A stretch of 64,000 nt of DNA from Mesorhizobium sp. AR10. Its GTDB lineage: Bacteria; Pseudomonadota; Alphaproteobacteria; Rhizobiales; Rhizobiaceae. The notes beneath the pieces were generated by a model. It made no database searches, was not told the origin of the DNA, and was given only the letters and a program-made list of their open reading frames with translations. The DNA lies in assembly GCF_024746795.1 (NCBI RefSeq), contig NZ_CP080524.1, forward strand, positions 4,814,001-4,878,000. Direction: 5' to 3'. Position 1 is the first letter of the stretch; the number at the start of each line of letters is the position of its first letter. The position numbers were made by a program, and so were the translations under genes. Below, in pieces: positions 1 to 9,772 of the stretch.

Positions 1-359
1 GTTTCCAGGCGCTTGCCAACATTTCCGGCACATCAGACTATTTCGCCGGCCTCGGCCTGCCGCTGCCGTTGCTTGCCGCCTGGGGCACCGGCCTGTTCGA
101 GCTGATCGCAGGGCTCGCCATCCTTGTCGGCTTCCAGACGCGGATCGTGGCGCTGCTGCTCGCCGCTTTCTGTATCGCAGCAGGCTTCATCGGCCACTAC
201 GGCCAGGGTGGCGACGATGCGACGCTGATCTTCCTCCATTCGCAGATGCTGATGAAGGACATCGCGATTGCTGGTGGTTTCCTGGCGCTGGCGATGGCAG
301 GGGCCGGCGCCTGGTCGATCGACGGCCGCACCTTCGGCATCGGGTCTGAGGTTACTTGA
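1..359 (+). CDS. DoxX family membrane protein (3' part)
   Basis: The reading frame is open from base 3 and stops with TGA at 357-359, so about 118 C-terminal residues are visible and the start lies outside the window. The sequence is strongly hydrophobic with three likely membrane spans and small-residue-rich loops; the spans beginning near LPLPLLAAWGTGLFELIAG resemble the DoxX/DoxD family. Members are small four-helix membrane proteins linked to redox or thiosulfate metabolism, but their function is usually unproven. The next gene is convergent. The family call is from general pattern, not a diagnostic motif. Confidence 0.7.
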   Translation, partial: FQALANISGTSDYFAGLGLPLPLLAAWGTGLFELIAGLAILVGFQTRIVALLLAAFCIAAGFIGHYGQGGDDATLIFLHSQMLMKDIAIAGGFLALAMAGAGAWSIDGRTFGIGSEVT

Positions 360-391
360 CTGAAACGGGGCTATTTTGACCGAACCAGGCT

Positions 392-1924
392 CTACTTCAC
401 CGAAACGCTCGGGCCACCCTCGACCGCCAGCACCAGCCGGCGGTTGGTGATCCGCGCCAGTTGCGCCAGCCTTCCGGCCGGCCGCTCGCCATAGAGATCA
501 GACAGCGGCGCCGGCAGCACCAGCGCAAGCGCGCCATTGGGGCGGCTTTCCCATTTCAGCCTGGGCATGACGCCTGGCATTGCCGCCGTCAGCAGGTAGA
601 CGACACGCAGCAGTGCAGCCAACACGCGGGCGCGATCGAGGTAGCGCGGTGTCGCCAGCCCGCGGATTTCCGGAACGGCTTCGTTGAATACGCCCTCATG
701 GCGAAACAGACCAACAAGCGCCAGGAAGGCGCGGCCGGGATGATCGACGCCGATGAAGGAGGCGTGAGCGATGATGTTGAGCGACTGCTTGCCGCGATAC
801 TCGGGATGGGCGCGCCAGCCGATATCGGCAAGCAGGCAGGCGGCCTGGCGGTAGCGAGCCTCGTCCTCGGTCTCGTCGATGCCGAAGGCGGCGAACGCCT
901 TGCCGGTCCACTCGACAAGCTCATGCGCGTGGGTGACCGAACGCGAGCGCAGTCGGGCTAGTTCTTCCGAGGCCGAAATCAGCGGATCGGCCTTCTGCTC
1001 GGCCGCATCGAGCAGCGAATAGAGAAACCCCTCGCGCACGCCGAGCGCCGAGACGATGATCTTCGACGGCTGCATCGCCGCCATGATCTCCTGCAGCACG
1101 ATAGCGCCATAGGGCAGCAGCGAGCGGCGGTTCTTGGAGACGCCCTCGATCCCCTTGACCTTCTCGATCTCGCCTTTCGCCACCTGCTTGAGGAAGTTCG
1201 CCGCACTGTCGGCTGAGATTTCGTAGTGGTGCATGACGCCGAGCGGATAGTTGCTCATTTCCATGTGCAGCCGGGCGAGATTTCGCCAGGTGCCGCCGAC
1301 CGCATAGAACGCCCTGCCCTGCCCGCCTTTCAAGAGCTTCGCCCGCGCCAGTTCCTCGCGCGCGATCTTTGCCGCCTGGGCCAGCGAATTCTTGGCCATA
1401 TCCTGCAAGCGCAGGCCGCCCAGCGGCAGCGTGATGCCGTCGCCGATCGCCTCACCGTTGACGTCGATCAGTTCGAGGCTGCCGCCACCAAGGTCGCCGG
1501 CAATGCCGTTGGCCGGATGGAAGCCGGAAATGACGCCGAGCGCCGAATAATGCGCTTCCTGGCGGCCGCTCAGCACCCGGATCTCGGTCTTGAGCACGTC
1601 TTCGGCGCGGTGGATGAAGTCGGGGCCGTTGACCGCCTCGCGAGCGGCGGCGGTCGCCAGCACATAAATGTGCTCGGCGCCGACCTGGTCCGACAGCGCA
1701 CGGAAGCGCCGGAACTCCTCCATCGAGCGCGTTACCGCCTCGGGGTCGAGCTTTCCCGTCGAAACGATGCCGCGGCCGAGGCCGGCGAGCATCTTTTCGT
1801 TGAACAGCGTGGTCGGCGAACGCGCCAGCCCTTCATAGACGACAAGACGGATCGAGTTAGACCCGATATCGATGATGGACAGCGGTCGGCGGTCCTGAAG
1901 CCGGCCCTGGGACGTTGAAATCAT
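392..1924 (-). CDS. ppx: Exopolyphosphatase, Ppx/GppA family
   Basis: This 510-residue cytoplasmic protein should release phosphate from polyphosphate (or from pppGpp in GppA-type members). The ASKHA phosphate-1 loop is at residues 18-27 (IDIGSNSIRL), the catalytic-Glu segment SGRQEAHYSALG at 119-130, and the phosphate-2 loop GDLGGGSLEL at 143-152. The C-terminal half matches the HD-like helical domain of longer Ppx proteins. Its ATG overlaps the TGA of ppk by one base (TGATG), so the two are translationally coupled and form an operon that makes and degrades polyphosphate. The start follows the coupling and the family N-terminus. Confidence 0.93.
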   Translation of the reverse strand: MISTSQGRLQDRRPLSIIDIGSNSIRLVVYEGLARSPTTLFNEKMLAGLGRGIVSTGKLDPEAVTRSMEEFRRFRALSDQVGAEHIYVLATAAAREAVNGPDFIHRAEDVLKTEIRVLSGRQEAHYSALGVISGFHPANGIAGDLGGGSLELIDVNGEAIGDGITLPLGGLRLQDMAKNSLAQAAKIAREELARAKLLKGGQGRAFYAVGGTWRNLARLHMEMSNYPLGVMHHYEISADSAANFLKQVAKGEIEKVKGIEGVSKNRRSLLPYGAIVLQEIMAAMQPSKIIVSALGVREGFLYSLLDAAEQKADPLISASEELARLRSRSVTHAHELVEWTGKAFAAFGIDETEDEARYRQAACLLADIGWRAHPEYRGKQSLNIIAHASFIGVDHPGRAFLALVGLFRHEGVFNEAVPEIRGLATPRYLDRARVLAALLRVVYLLTAAMPGVMPRLKWESRPNGALALVLPAPLSDLYGERPAGRLAQLARITNRRLVLAVEGGPSVSVK

Positions 1925-4125
1925 CAGCCGGACGCTGCGGCGTTTTTCTTGCGGCGCTTGAACTGCGCGATGCGCTTGGGCGCATGCGACTTCAGCGCAT
2001 CGCCACGTCCGGACAGGCTCGGATTGGTCATGAAGTATTCCTGCGCGTTGAACGGTTCCTCACCCTCCTCCAGCGTCACGCGCCGGGAGGTTCCGTCAGC
2101 CAATACGTCGAAACTTTGCTGGTTGTCCATGATGTTGCCCAGCATGATCTGGCCAAGGATCTGTTCATGCACAGTTGGATTGGTGATCGGCACCATGGTC
2201 TCGACGCGGCGATCGAGATTGCGCGGCATCAAATCGGCCGAAGAGATGTAGATGATCGCCCCGTCCGACGGCAGGCCATGTCCGTTGCCGAAACAGTAGA
2301 TGCGGCTGTGTTCGAGGAAACGGCCGACGATCGACTTCACCCGGATGTTTTCCGACAGCCCAGGCACCTGCGGCCTCAGGCAGCAGATGCCGCGCACGAC
2401 GAGGTCGATCTCGACCCCGGCGCGACTGGCGTCATAGAGCGCGTCGATGATGATCGGATCGACGAGCGCATTCATCTTCATCCAGATGCGCGCCGGCCGG
2501 CCTTCGAGCGCGTGGGCAACCTCATCGGCAATGTGCTTGAGAATGCGGCTTCTCAGCGTGAAGGGCGAAATGGCCAGCCGCATTTCATCGGTCGGCTCGG
2601 CATAGCCGGTGATGAAGTTGAACAGCTGGGCGACATCGCGGGCGATCGTCGGATCGGTGGTGAAGAAGGACAGGTCGGTGTAGATGCGCGCGGTGACCGG
2701 ATGGTAGTTGCCGGTGCCGAGATGCACGTAGTTGCGCAGCTTGCCGTCCTCGCGTCGCACGACCAGCGACATCTTGGCGTGGGTCTTCAGTTCGAGGAAG
2801 CCGAACACGACCTGGACGCCGGCGCGTTCGAGGTCGCGCGCCCAGCGGATGTTGGCTTCCTCGTCGAAGCGCGCCTTGAGCTCGACCAGTGCCGTCACCG
2901 ACTTGCCGGCCTCGGCGGCGTCGACCAGCGCGCGCACGATCGGGCTGTCATTGGAGGTGCGGTAGAGCGTCTGCTTGATCGCCACCACTTCGGGATCGGC
3001 CATCGCCTGGCGCAGGAACTGCACCACCACGTCGAAGGATTCGTAGGGGTGGTGGACGACAATGTCCTTCTCGCGGATGGCAGCGAAACAATCGCCGCCA
3101 TGCTCGCGGATGCGCTCGGGAAAGCGCGGGTTGTAGGGCCTGAACTTCAGGTCGTCGCGGGCAACGGCAACGATCTCGGAAATCTGGCTGAGCGCCAGCG
3201 GACCGGTCAGAACGCTTATGCGGCTTGACGACACGCCAAGTTCGCCGCCGACGAAGTCGCGCAATTCGGACGGCATCAGTCTGTCGAATTCGATGCGGAT
3301 GACCGAACCGCGGCGCCGCCGCTTCAGCGCCGTCTCGAACAGGCGCACGAGATCCTCGGACTCCTCCTCGACCTCGATATCACTGTCGCGGATGATGCGG
3401 AACGTGCCGGAACCCTTGACCTCGTAGCCTGGGAACAGCTTGCCGATATAGAGGCCGACCGCTTCTTCGAGCGGGATGAAGCGGACATGGTGCTTGCGGT
3501 CCGGCAGGCGGATGAAGCGCTTCAGCGCCACCGGCAGGCGCAGCAGCGCGCTCATCTCCTCGCCATTCTTGCGGTGGCGCAGTTGCAGCGCCATCGAGAA
3601 GCCGAGATTGGGAATGAACGGGAACGGATGCGCCGGGTCGATCGACAGCGGGGTCAGCACCGGAAATACCTGTTCCTGGAAATGGTCCTCGAGCCAGGTC
3701 TTCTCGTCCTTGGTCAGGTCATCGCGGGTGATGCTCTCGATGCCTTCCTTGTTGAGCAGCAGCATCAGCGCCGAAAGGCTCTTCTGCTGGTCCTCCTGCA
3801 GGCGCTCGACCTCGCGCAGCAGCTGTTCGAGCTGCTGCTCGGGCGTGCGGCCGTCCGGGCTTTTGAGCGTGATGCCCTCGCGCACCTGACCGGCGAGACC
3901 GGCGACGCGGACCATGAAGAATTCGTCGAGATTGGCCGCCGATATCGACAGGAAGCGGACACGCTCCAGCAGCGGATGGTTGAGATTCAGCGATTCCTCG
4001 AGAACGCGGCGGTTGAACTGCAACCAGGAAAACTCGCGGTTGACGAAGCGGTCGGGGTTGCCGCCTTCCGGGCGGGCCACCTCGACATTCACGAATTCGC
4101 TCTGCACCGGCTTCAGTTCGTTCAT
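1924..4125 (-). CDS. ppk: Polyphosphate kinase 1
   Basis: PPK1 reversibly transfers the ATP gamma-phosphate onto polyphosphate chains. The 733-residue length is normal. The N-terminal domain starts with the family signature near residues 28-45 ([19 protein letters not shown]). The autophosphorylated histidine is H449 in [10 protein letters not shown], and the second active-site histidine is H606 in FLEHSRIY. Both phospholipase-D-like domains appear complete. The gene is first in a two-gene operon with ppx. Upstream on its strand lie a perfect 14-bp palindrome and two CTGTC words 13 bases apart; the latter do not have the 11-base period of a true Pho box. Confidence 0.95.
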   Translation of the reverse strand: MNELKPVQSEFVNVEVARPEGGNPDRFVNREFSWLQFNRRVLEESLNLNHPLLERVRFLSISAANLDEFFMVRVAGLAGQVREGITLKSPDGRTPEQQLEQLLREVERLQEDQQKSLSALMLLLNKEGIESITRDDLTKDEKTWLEDHFQEQVFPVLTPLSIDPAHPFPFIPNLGFSMALQLRHRKNGEEMSALLRLPVALKRFIRLPDRKHHVRFIPLEEAVGLYIGKLFPGYEVKGSGTFRIIRDSDIEVEEESEDLVRLFETALKRRRRGSVIRIEFDRLMPSELRDFVGGELGVSSSRISVLTGPLALSQISEIVAVARDDLKFRPYNPRFPERIREHGGDCFAAIREKDIVVHHPYESFDVVVQFLRQAMADPEVVAIKQTLYRTSNDSPIVRALVDAAEAGKSVTALVELKARFDEEANIRWARDLERAGVQVVFGFLELKTHAKMSLVVRREDGKLRNYVHLGTGNYHPVTARIYTDLSFFTTDPTIARDVAQLFNFITGYAEPTDEMRLAISPFTLRSRILKHIADEVAHALEGRPARIWMKMNALVDPIIIDALYDASRAGVEIDLVVRGICCLRPQVPGLSENIRVKSIVGRFLEHSRIYCFGNGHGLPSDGAIIYISSADLMPRNLDRRVETMVPITNPTVHEQILGQIMLGNIMDNQQSFDVLADGTSRRVTLEEGEEPFNAQEYFMTNPSLSGRGDALKSHAPKRIAQFKRRKKNAAASG

Positions 4126-4150
4126 GATTCCTGCTCTTCCCGCACCGTCT

Positions 4151-4164
4151 GCCGGTTAACCGGC
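4151..4164. promoter_or_regulatory. Perfect 14-bp palindrome upstream of ppk
   Basis: GCCGGTTAACCGGC is a perfect inverted repeat 26 bases before the ppk start and about 110 bases before the divergent zinc-finger gene. It could be a dimeric repressor site or a leader hairpin. No regulator is known to me for it. Confidence 0.35.
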
Positions 4165-4270
4165 TTAACTTATCCTCTGACAGGCTTTTGCGACAGTTTC
4201 ATTTCATCGATCTTGCAAAGAGACGGGTTATGATCCAGATGCAGAAGAGATTTGCGTTAAGGAGACGACG

Positions 4271-4516
4271 ATGGCAGGCGGTTCCATTCCCCATTTCCAG
4301 AACGATGCGGGCCATCCGGCGATCGACATCGGCGTCAAGGAATTCATGTGCACCGGCGCCAATCCGCCTTTCGACCATCCGCATGTGTTTCTCGACATGG
4401 GCGACGACAATGAGAAGGTCTGCCCCTACTGCTCGACGCTTTACCGCTATTCGCCGAAGCTGAAGGCGACGGAAACACAGCCCCCGGGCTGCCTCTATCT
4501 CGACCAGGCCGCCTGA
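4271..4516 (+). CDS. zf-CHCC zinc-finger protein (NDUFS6-like)
   Basis: An 81-residue protein with the zf-CHCC pattern: C27, a histidine at 36 or 38, and the CPYC pair C51/C54. This fold is shared with the NDUFS6/13-kDa accessory subunit of mitochondrial complex I, and short alphaproteobacterial versions are usually stand-alone. It probably binds one Zn ion; its partner is unknown. The start has a clear AAGGAG six bases upstream. It lies 19 bases before an FAD monooxygenase gene in the same direction, so co-transcription is possible. Confidence 0.88.
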   Translation: MAGGSIPHFQNDAGHPAIDIGVKEFMCTGANPPFDHPHVFLDMGDDNEKVCPYCSTLYRYSPKLKATETQPPGCLYLDQAA

Positions 4517-4535
4517 TTCCCAGACGACAAGCCCA

Positions 4536-5759
4536 ATGAACGACGCGCGGTCCCGGCAGGTCGTCATCGCCGGGGCGGGTGTTGCCGGGCTGACAGCCGC
4601 ACTGGCCTTCGCCAAACGCGGTCATCCGGTCAAGCTTTTCGAACAAGCGCAGCGCCTCGAAGCCGCCGGCGCAGGCATCCAGCTTTCCCCCAATGCCACG
4701 CGCCTGCTTCGCCAGCTCTGCGTGCTCGACCGGCTGTTGCCGGCGGCGGTGCGACCGGAGGCGGTTGTGCTCAAGGACGCAGGAACATTGCGCGAGTTGG
4801 CACGGGTGCCGCTGGGACAAGCGGCCGAAACGCGCTGGCAGGCGCCCTATCTCGTCGCCCACCGCGCCGACCTGCAAAGCGCGCTGATGGCGCGCACAGC
4901 CGAGCAGCCCCAGATCGAGCTTGTCACCGGCGCCAGCGTTGGCAGCGTCGCCACAGGGCCGCACGGTGTCACTGCAACGGCCGAAATCGCCGGCAAGATC
5001 GTCACGGCAGAGGGCTTCATACTAATCGGCGCCGATGGCGTCTGGTCGGCGATCCGCGCACTTGGCAGGCTTTCGACCAGGAGCCGGTTTTGCGGCGAGC
5101 TTGCCTGGCGCGCCACGATCCCTGCAGACAGTACTGCCGGGACGGCCTTTGCCGCTGCAGGGGCCGCCAACTGTGTGACCACCTTCCTGCATCCCGGTTT
5201 CCATATGGTCGCCTACCCGGTCAGCAAGGGCGCCGCCTTCAACCTGGCCGCCTTCACCAAGGGCGAAAGCATCGCCGAGGGCTGGTCAGGCAATGCCGAC
5301 ACCAAGATCCTCGCCGGCGCCATGCGCGGCACCGCGCCGGCATTGGCCCGGCTGGTCGAGGACGCCGGCCGGTGGACGGCCTGGCCCATCCACACGGTCG
5401 ACCAGAAACAACCCTGGACGAGCCCTGCCGGCATCGCGCTGATCGGCGACGCGGCGCATGCGATGACGCCGTTTGCGGCGCAGGGCGCGGCGATGGCAAT
5501 CGAGGATGCCGTCACCCTCGCCGGCGCCATCGCCGCCTCGCCGGCCGATACTGCCCGCGCGCTTGCTGCCTGGGAGCAGGGGCGGCGTCCGCGCGTCGCA
5601 AAAGTCGCCCGCCGCGGTGCGGTCAACCGCCTCGCCTGGCACGCTTCAGGACCGGTGGCGATCGCGCGCAACCTGTTCCTGACGATGCGCTCGCCCGAAA
5701 AACTCGCCGCCGATCTCGACTGGCTCTATGGCTGGGAGCCCGCCGAGGCTCAATTGTAA
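4536..5759 (+). CDS. FAD-dependent monooxygenase (salicylate-hydroxylase-like)
   Basis: A 407-residue class A flavoprotein monooxygenase. Visible motifs are the Rossmann GxGxxG (VIAGAGVAGLTAALAF, residues 10-25), the central DG motif in LIGADGVWSAIR, and the GD motif in ALIGDAAHAMTPFAAQGA that contacts FAD and pyrophosphate. Such enzymes hydroxylate aromatic substrates with NAD(P)H and oxygen; the substrate cannot be told from sequence. There are no linked aromatic-degradation genes. Its last ten bases overlap the end of the convergent downstream gene. Confidence 0.88.
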   Translation: MNDARSRQVVIAGAGVAGLTAALAFAKRGHPVKLFEQAQRLEAAGAGIQLSPNATRLLRQLCVLDRLLPAAVRPEAVVLKDAGTLRELARVPLGQAAETRWQAPYLVAHRADLQSALMARTAEQPQIELVTGASVGSVATGPHGVTATAEIAGKIVTAEGFILIGADGVWSAIRALGRLSTRSRFCGELAWRATIPADSTAGTAFAAAGAANCVTTFLHPGFHMVAYPVSKGAAFNLAAFTKGESIAEGWSGNADTKILAGAMRGTAPALARLVEDAGRWTAWPIHTVDQKQPWTSPAGIALIGDAAHAMTPFAAQGAAMAIEDAVTLAGAIAASPADTARALAAWEQGRRPRVAKVARRGAVNRLAWHASGPVAIARNLFLTMRSPEKLAADLDWLYGWEPAEAQL

Positions 5760-6418
5760 AGCCGCATCGACAGGCCGAGCGAGGCCGGCAGCGGGTTCCA
5801 CCAGCCGGTGCGCAGGCCGGCGACGCGCAGTGCCGACGCCGTCCAGGTGTTGCAGCCGACCAGCGCGTTGAAATGGCCGTTAGCTTCGTAGAAGCGGTCG
5901 AACCTGGAATAGGCTGCATCCGGGACAAGGATCGGGCCGTTCGGGCCCTGCTGGAAACTCGCCACGATGAAATCGAGCAGTGCCGTAAAACGCTCCTCGC
6001 CGATGTCGAAGCCGGTCACGTTGGGGCGCGGCTCGGGGATCTCGCCGGCGACATCGACATGCATCACCGAGGTGTCGAGAGTCAGCGCCTTGATCACCGG
6101 CACCGCCTTCAGCTCGGACCAGGTCGGCGTCTCCAGATAGAAGGCACGGCCGCCCCAGCCGAAGACGATGTAGCGGACCTCCGGACTGTCGGCGGGAATG
6201 CCGGCGTTGACCAGGAAATGGAAGCGCTTGCGCACGTCGTCATCGACCGGAATGGCGATGTCGGTGTGGATTGGATTTTTCAGTACCAGTATGTGGCGCG
6301 TGCCGGCGGGTGCCGCGGCTGCGGCCCGCCACAGCGGTCGCGGCACCAGCGTGCCGAGCGTCGCAGCAAGCGCAACCGCGACGACCAGCGTAGCGAGGAT
6401 GCGCCCGAGTTTCCTCAT
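5750..6418 (-). CDS. DUF2459 / TIGR02117 family protein
   Basis: A 222-residue protein with an N-terminal hydrophobic segment (residues 5-25, signal anchor or signal peptide), then a soluble domain typical of the TIGR02117 family once noted near urease loci. Conserved-looking stretches are NPIHTDIAIP, FGWGGRAFYLE and LVGCNTWTA, the last with a single cysteine. Function is unknown; the H/C/N arrangement resembles a papain-like hydrolase core, which is inference. It overlaps the end of the FAD monooxygenase gene tail to tail. Confidence 0.8.
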   Translation of the reverse strand: MRKLGRILATLVVAVALAATLGTLVPRPLWRAAAAAPAGTRHILVLKNPIHTDIAIPVDDDVRKRFHFLVNAGIPADSPEVRYIVFGWGGRAFYLETPTWSELKAVPVIKALTLDTSVMHVDVAGEIPEPRPNVTGFDIGEERFTALLDFIVASFQQGPNGPILVPDAAYSRFDRFYEANGHFNALVGCNTWTASALRVAGLRTGWWNPLPASLGLSMRLYN

Positions 6419-6482
6419 GAGAACCTATCCTGCGATCAGTTGGCGGCGAGATGCGAGTCGACCTACTTTCGACCATAAACGC

Positions 6483-6516
6483 AAAAGAGCCCGGCCATGG
6501 TGTGGCCGTGCTCTCT
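6483..6516 (-). terminator. Intrinsic terminator after aapP
   Basis: On the minus strand a GC-rich hairpin (AGAGC-CGGCCA arms) is followed by TTTT. It sits 20 bases after the aapP stop and would end the aapJQMP transcript. Confidence 0.75.
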
Positions 6517-6534
6517 TGATCTGCGTCGGATCGA

Positions 6535-7338
6535 TCAGTGCAGGATCTGCGACAGGAACAGTTTTGTCCGCTCGTGGCGCGGATGGTCGAAGAACTCGGC
6601 CGGCGTGTTCTGCTCGACGATCTGGCCCTGATCCATGAAGATCACGCGGTTGGCGACCTTGCGCGCAAAGCCCATTTCGTGGGTGACGCAAAGCATGGTC
6701 ATGCCTTCTTCGGCCAGACCAACCATTGTCTCCAGCACTTCCTTGATCATTTCCGGATCGAGCGCCGAGGTCGGCTCGTCGAACAGCATGATGCGCGGGT
6801 TCATGCACAGCGAGCGGGCGATCGCCACGCGCTGCTGCTGGCCGCCGGAAAGCTGTCCCGGATATTTGTTGGCCTGCTCCGGGATCTTGACGCGCTTGAG
6901 GAAGTGCATGGCGATTTCCTCGGCCTGCTTCTTCGGCGTCTTGCGCACCCAGATCGGCGCCAGCGTGCAGTTCTCGAGGATGGTCAGATGCGGGAACAGG
7001 TTGAAGTGCTGGAACACCATGCCGACCTCGCGGCGCACTTCGTCGATCTTCTTCAGATCGTTGGTCAGTTCCTTGCCGTCGACGATGATCTTGCCCTTCT
7101 GGTGTTCTTCCAGCCGGTTGATGCAGCGGATCATTGTCGACTTGCCGGAGCCCGAAGGGCCGCAGATGACGATGCGCTCGCCGCGCATCACCTTCAGGTT
7201 GATGTCCTTCAGCACGTGGAATTCGCCATACCATTTGTGCATGGCGATGATGTCGATGGCGACATCGGTGTCGGAGATGTGCATCTTGGCGGCGTTGACC
7301 TTGATCTCTTCCGCGCTGACGGCATTTTCTGTGGCCAT
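6535..7338 (-). CDS. aapP: General L-amino acid ABC transporter ATPase
   Basis: A 267-residue ATPase of the polar amino acid uptake family. Walker [10 protein letters not shown] is at residues 60-68, with signature [15 protein letters not shown] and Walker [14 protein letters not shown] following. A 30-residue N-terminal extension before the first beta strand is typical of AapP. It is the last gene of aapJQMP and energises the AapQ/AapM permease pair at the inner membrane. In Rhizobium this system imports a broad range of L-amino acids and is needed, with Bra, for nodule function. Confidence 0.95.
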   Translation of the reverse strand: MATENAVSAEEIKVNAAKMHISDTDVAIDIIAMHKWYGEFHVLKDINLKVMRGERIVICGPSGSGKSTMIRCINRLEEHQKGKIIVDGKELTNDLKKIDEVRREVGMVFQHFNLFPHLTILENCTLAPIWVRKTPKKQAEEIAMHFLKRVKIPEQANKYPGQLSGGQQQRVAIARSLCMNPRIMLFDEPTSALDPEMIKEVLETMVGLAEEGMTMLCVTHEMGFARKVANRVIFMDQGQIVEQNTPAEFFDHPRHERTKLFLSQILH

Positions 7339-7359
7339 GGCAGGTTCCCCTTTTTGTTC

Positions 7360-8517
7360 TTAGCGTTTGTGGCCGGTGTCGAGCCGGCGTTCCGTGTACA
7401 TTGAATAGCGCGACATGCCGAAGCAGAACAGCCAGAAGACGAAGGCAGCGAAGATCAGGCCGGACCTGGCCGTCTGCGGCGTCGCCCAGTTGGCATCGGA
7501 AAAGTTCAGCTTGACCACGCCGAGCAGGTCGAACATGCCGATGATGTAGACAAGGCTGGTGTCCTTGAACATGCCGATGAAGGTGTTGACGATGCCGGGA
7601 ATGACCAGCTTCAGCGCCTGCGGCAACACGATCAGGTTCATCTTCTGCCAGTAGCCGAGGCCGAGCGAATCGGCACCCTCATACTGGCCCTTGGGAATGG
7701 CCTGCAGGCCGCCGCGCACCACTTCGGCCATGTAGGCGGCGGCAAACAGCGACACGCCGATCAGCGCGCGCAGCAGCTTGTCGAAGGTCACGCCGGCCGG
7801 CAGGAACAGCGGCAGCATGACGCTGGCCATGAACAGAACGGTGATCAGCGGGATGCCACGCACCGTCTCGATGAAGACGACGCACAGCGTCTTGACGATC
7901 GGCATCTTCGAACGCCTGCCGAGGGCCAACACGATGCCGATCGGCAGCGACGCGGCAATGCCGACGAAGGACAGGCTGAGCGTCACCAGCAGGCCGCCCC
8001 ACAGCGGCGTTTCGACATGCGGCAGGCCGAACATGCCGCCGACCAGCAGGACGAAGGCAAGGATCGGCATCGCCAGGAAGAACAGGAGGGCGTTCAACCC
8101 CTTGTGCGGCACGCGCGGGATGAGCAGCGGCACCAGCAACGCCACGAACAGGATGGCGACGAGGATCGGCCGCCAGCGCTCCTCGATCGGATAGCGGCCG
8201 AACATGAACTGGCCGAACTTGGCGTTGACGAAGGCCCAGCAAGCACCGGACCATCCGTCCGGCTGGATGCCGCCTTGCGCCACCGTGGCGCAGAAAGTGC
8301 GGTCGGTTCCGGTCCACTGGGCGTTGATGAAGGCCCAGTTGATGACTTGCGGCAGGATCATCACCACCAGCGCGATGCCGATGACGGTCAGGATGGTGTC
8401 GCCAACCGAGCCGATCAGGTTCTGGCGCACCCAGGCACCCGGACCGCGCACGCCGGCCGGGGGCGTCTGCGCCAACGCCATTTCGGTGCGAACCCAGGAG
8501 GTATCGTGTTCCTGCAT
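7360..8517 (-). CDS. aapM: General L-amino acid ABC transporter permease AapM
   Basis: An inner-membrane permease of about 385 residues with a long N-terminal part holding several membrane helices and a C-terminal HisM-type permease domain (EAA-loop region [20 protein letters not shown]). The start at 8517 (MQEHDTSW) was chosen over the longer reading from 8559 because GGAGAGG lies eight bases upstream and it begins five bases after the aapQ stop. It pairs with AapQ to form the membrane channel. Confidence 0.94.
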   Translation of the reverse strand: MQEHDTSWVRTEMALAQTPPAGVRGPGAWVRQNLIGSVGDTILTVIGIALVVMILPQVINWAFINAQWTGTDRTFCATVAQGGIQPDGWSGACWAFVNAKFGQFMFGRYPIEERWRPILVAILFVALLVPLLIPRVPHKGLNALLFFLAMPILAFVLLVGGMFGLPHVETPLWGGLLVTLSLSFVGIAASLPIGIVLALGRRSKMPIVKTLCVVFIETVRGIPLITVLFMASVMLPLFLPAGVTFDKLLRALIGVSLFAAAYMAEVVRGGLQAIPKGQYEGADSLGLGYWQKMNLIVLPQALKLVIPGIVNTFIGMFKDTSLVYIIGMFDLLGVVKLNFSDANWATPQTARSGLIFAAFVFWLFCFGMSRYSMYTERRLDTGHKR

Positions 8518-8521
8518 GGCC

Positions 8522-9709
8522 CTACCTCTCCACCAGCGCCATCTTGGCGTTGACCACATTCATGACCGCGGAGGTCAGCAGGCTGAGTGCCAAGTACACG
8601 ACCATCATGATCAACACGCACTCGATCGCCTGGCCGGTCTGGTTCAGCACCGTGCCGGCTGTCGCCGTCAGATCGGGATAGCCGATGGCAATGGCGAGCG
8701 AGGAGTTCTTGGTCAGGTTGAGGTACTGGCTGGTCAGCGGCGGAATGATGATGCGCATCGCTTGCGGAACGACGACGAGCCGCAGGATCGATCCAGGTCG
8801 CAAGCCGAGCGCTCCGGCTGCCTCGGTCTGGCCCTTGCTGACACCCATGATGCCGGCGCGCACGATCTCGGCGATGAAGGCCGCCGTGTAGCAGGACAGC
8901 GCCAGATAGAGCGACAGGAACTCCGGCTTGACCTGGAAGCCACCGGTCAGGTTGAAGGTCGATTGTTTTGGAAAATCAAAGGTCAGCGGGAAACCGCTCA
9001 GCGCGTAGGCAAGCAGCGGCAACCCGACGACAAGCGCCACTGATGTCCAGAACACCGGGAATTGCTGGCCGGTGGCCATCTGCCGCTGACGCGCCTTGCG
9101 GGCGACGAACCACGCCATGGCGATGCCGACAAGCAAAGCGACGAAGATCAACCAGGAGCCATCGCCCCAGACAGCGCGCGGAAAATAGAAGCCGCGCTGG
9201 TTGAGGAAGGAGCCGAACGGCAGGTTGATGCTCTCGCGCGGTATGGGAAGCACGGCAAGCACGCCGGAATACCAGAAGAAGATGACCAGCAGCGGCGGTA
9301 TGTTGCGGAAGATCTCGACATAGACCATGCAGATCTTGCGGATCAGCCAGTTGCGCGACAGGCGGCCAATGCCGAGGATGAAGCCGATGAGGGTCGCAGT
9401 GACGATACCGACGCCGGCAACAATAAGGGTGTTGATGAAGCCGACGACGATGGCGCGGCCATAAGTCGAATCCGACGAATAGGCGATCGCGGTGTCGGAA
9501 ATGTCGAAGCCGGCACGCCCCCTGAGGAAGCCGAACCCCGATGCAATGTGAAGCCGCGCCAGATTGTCGATGGTGTTTTGGACAATCCACCAGACGCCCG
9601 ACACCAGCAAGACGACAACCACGACCTGGAAGAATATGCCGCGGACTTTCGGATCGTTGACGAAAGAAGCCCGGCTTGGCTCCTCGCGAAGAATTTCCTG
9701 CGATGCCAT
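8522..9709 (-). CDS. aapQ: General L-amino acid ABC transporter permease AapQ
   Basis: A 395-residue inner-membrane permease. It has an N-terminal helix ([18 protein letters not shown]), a variable periplasmic region, and a HisM-type domain with the EAA loop [22 protein letters not shown] near residue 300. Tight spacing to aapM indicates one operon. A strong hairpin separates it from aapJ and probably lowers permease relative to binding-protein expression. Confidence 0.94.
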   Translation of the reverse strand: MASQEILREEPSRASFVNDPKVRGIFFQVVVVVLLVSGVWWIVQNTIDNLARLHIASGFGFLRGRAGFDISDTAIAYSSDSTYGRAIVVGFINTLIVAGVGIVTATLIGFILGIGRLSRNWLIRKICMVYVEIFRNIPPLLVIFFWYSGVLAVLPIPRESINLPFGSFLNQRGFYFPRAVWGDGSWLIFVALLVGIAMAWFVARKARQRQMATGQQFPVFWTSVALVVGLPLLAYALSGFPLTFDFPKQSTFNLTGGFQVKPEFLSLYLALSCYTAAFIAEIVRAGIMGVSKGQTEAAGALGLRPGSILRLVVVPQAMRIIIPPLTSQYLNLTKNSSLAIAIGYPDLTATAGTVLNQTGQAIECVLIMMVVYLALSLLTSAVMNVVNAKMALVER

Positions 9710-9733
9710 TCGACTATCCCCTGGAAAGAGAAA

Positions 9734-9760
9734 CCGGGAGGCAGATCATCTGCCTCCCGG
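9734..9760 (-). promoter_or_regulatory. Perfect intercistronic hairpin between aapJ and aapQ
   Basis: CCGGGAGGCAGAT and its exact reverse complement abut with almost no loop, and there is no following T run. Such hairpins between binding-protein and permease genes usually protect the upstream mRNA from 3' decay, so more AapJ than AapQMP is made. Confidence 0.7.
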
Positions 9761-9772
9761 ATCACATTTCGA

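Noticed and set aside
4179..4196. Possible Pho box before ppk (two CTGTC words on the minus strand)
   Set aside because: The words are 13 bases apart; true Pho boxes have an 11-base period and CTGTCAT repeats.
1226..4233. Long plus-strand ORFs of 230, 437 and 248 codons opposite ppx and ppk
   Set aside because: They are antisense frames of two clear genes; the predicted proteins are Arg/His/Asp-rich with no family pattern, as expected from high-GC codon bias.
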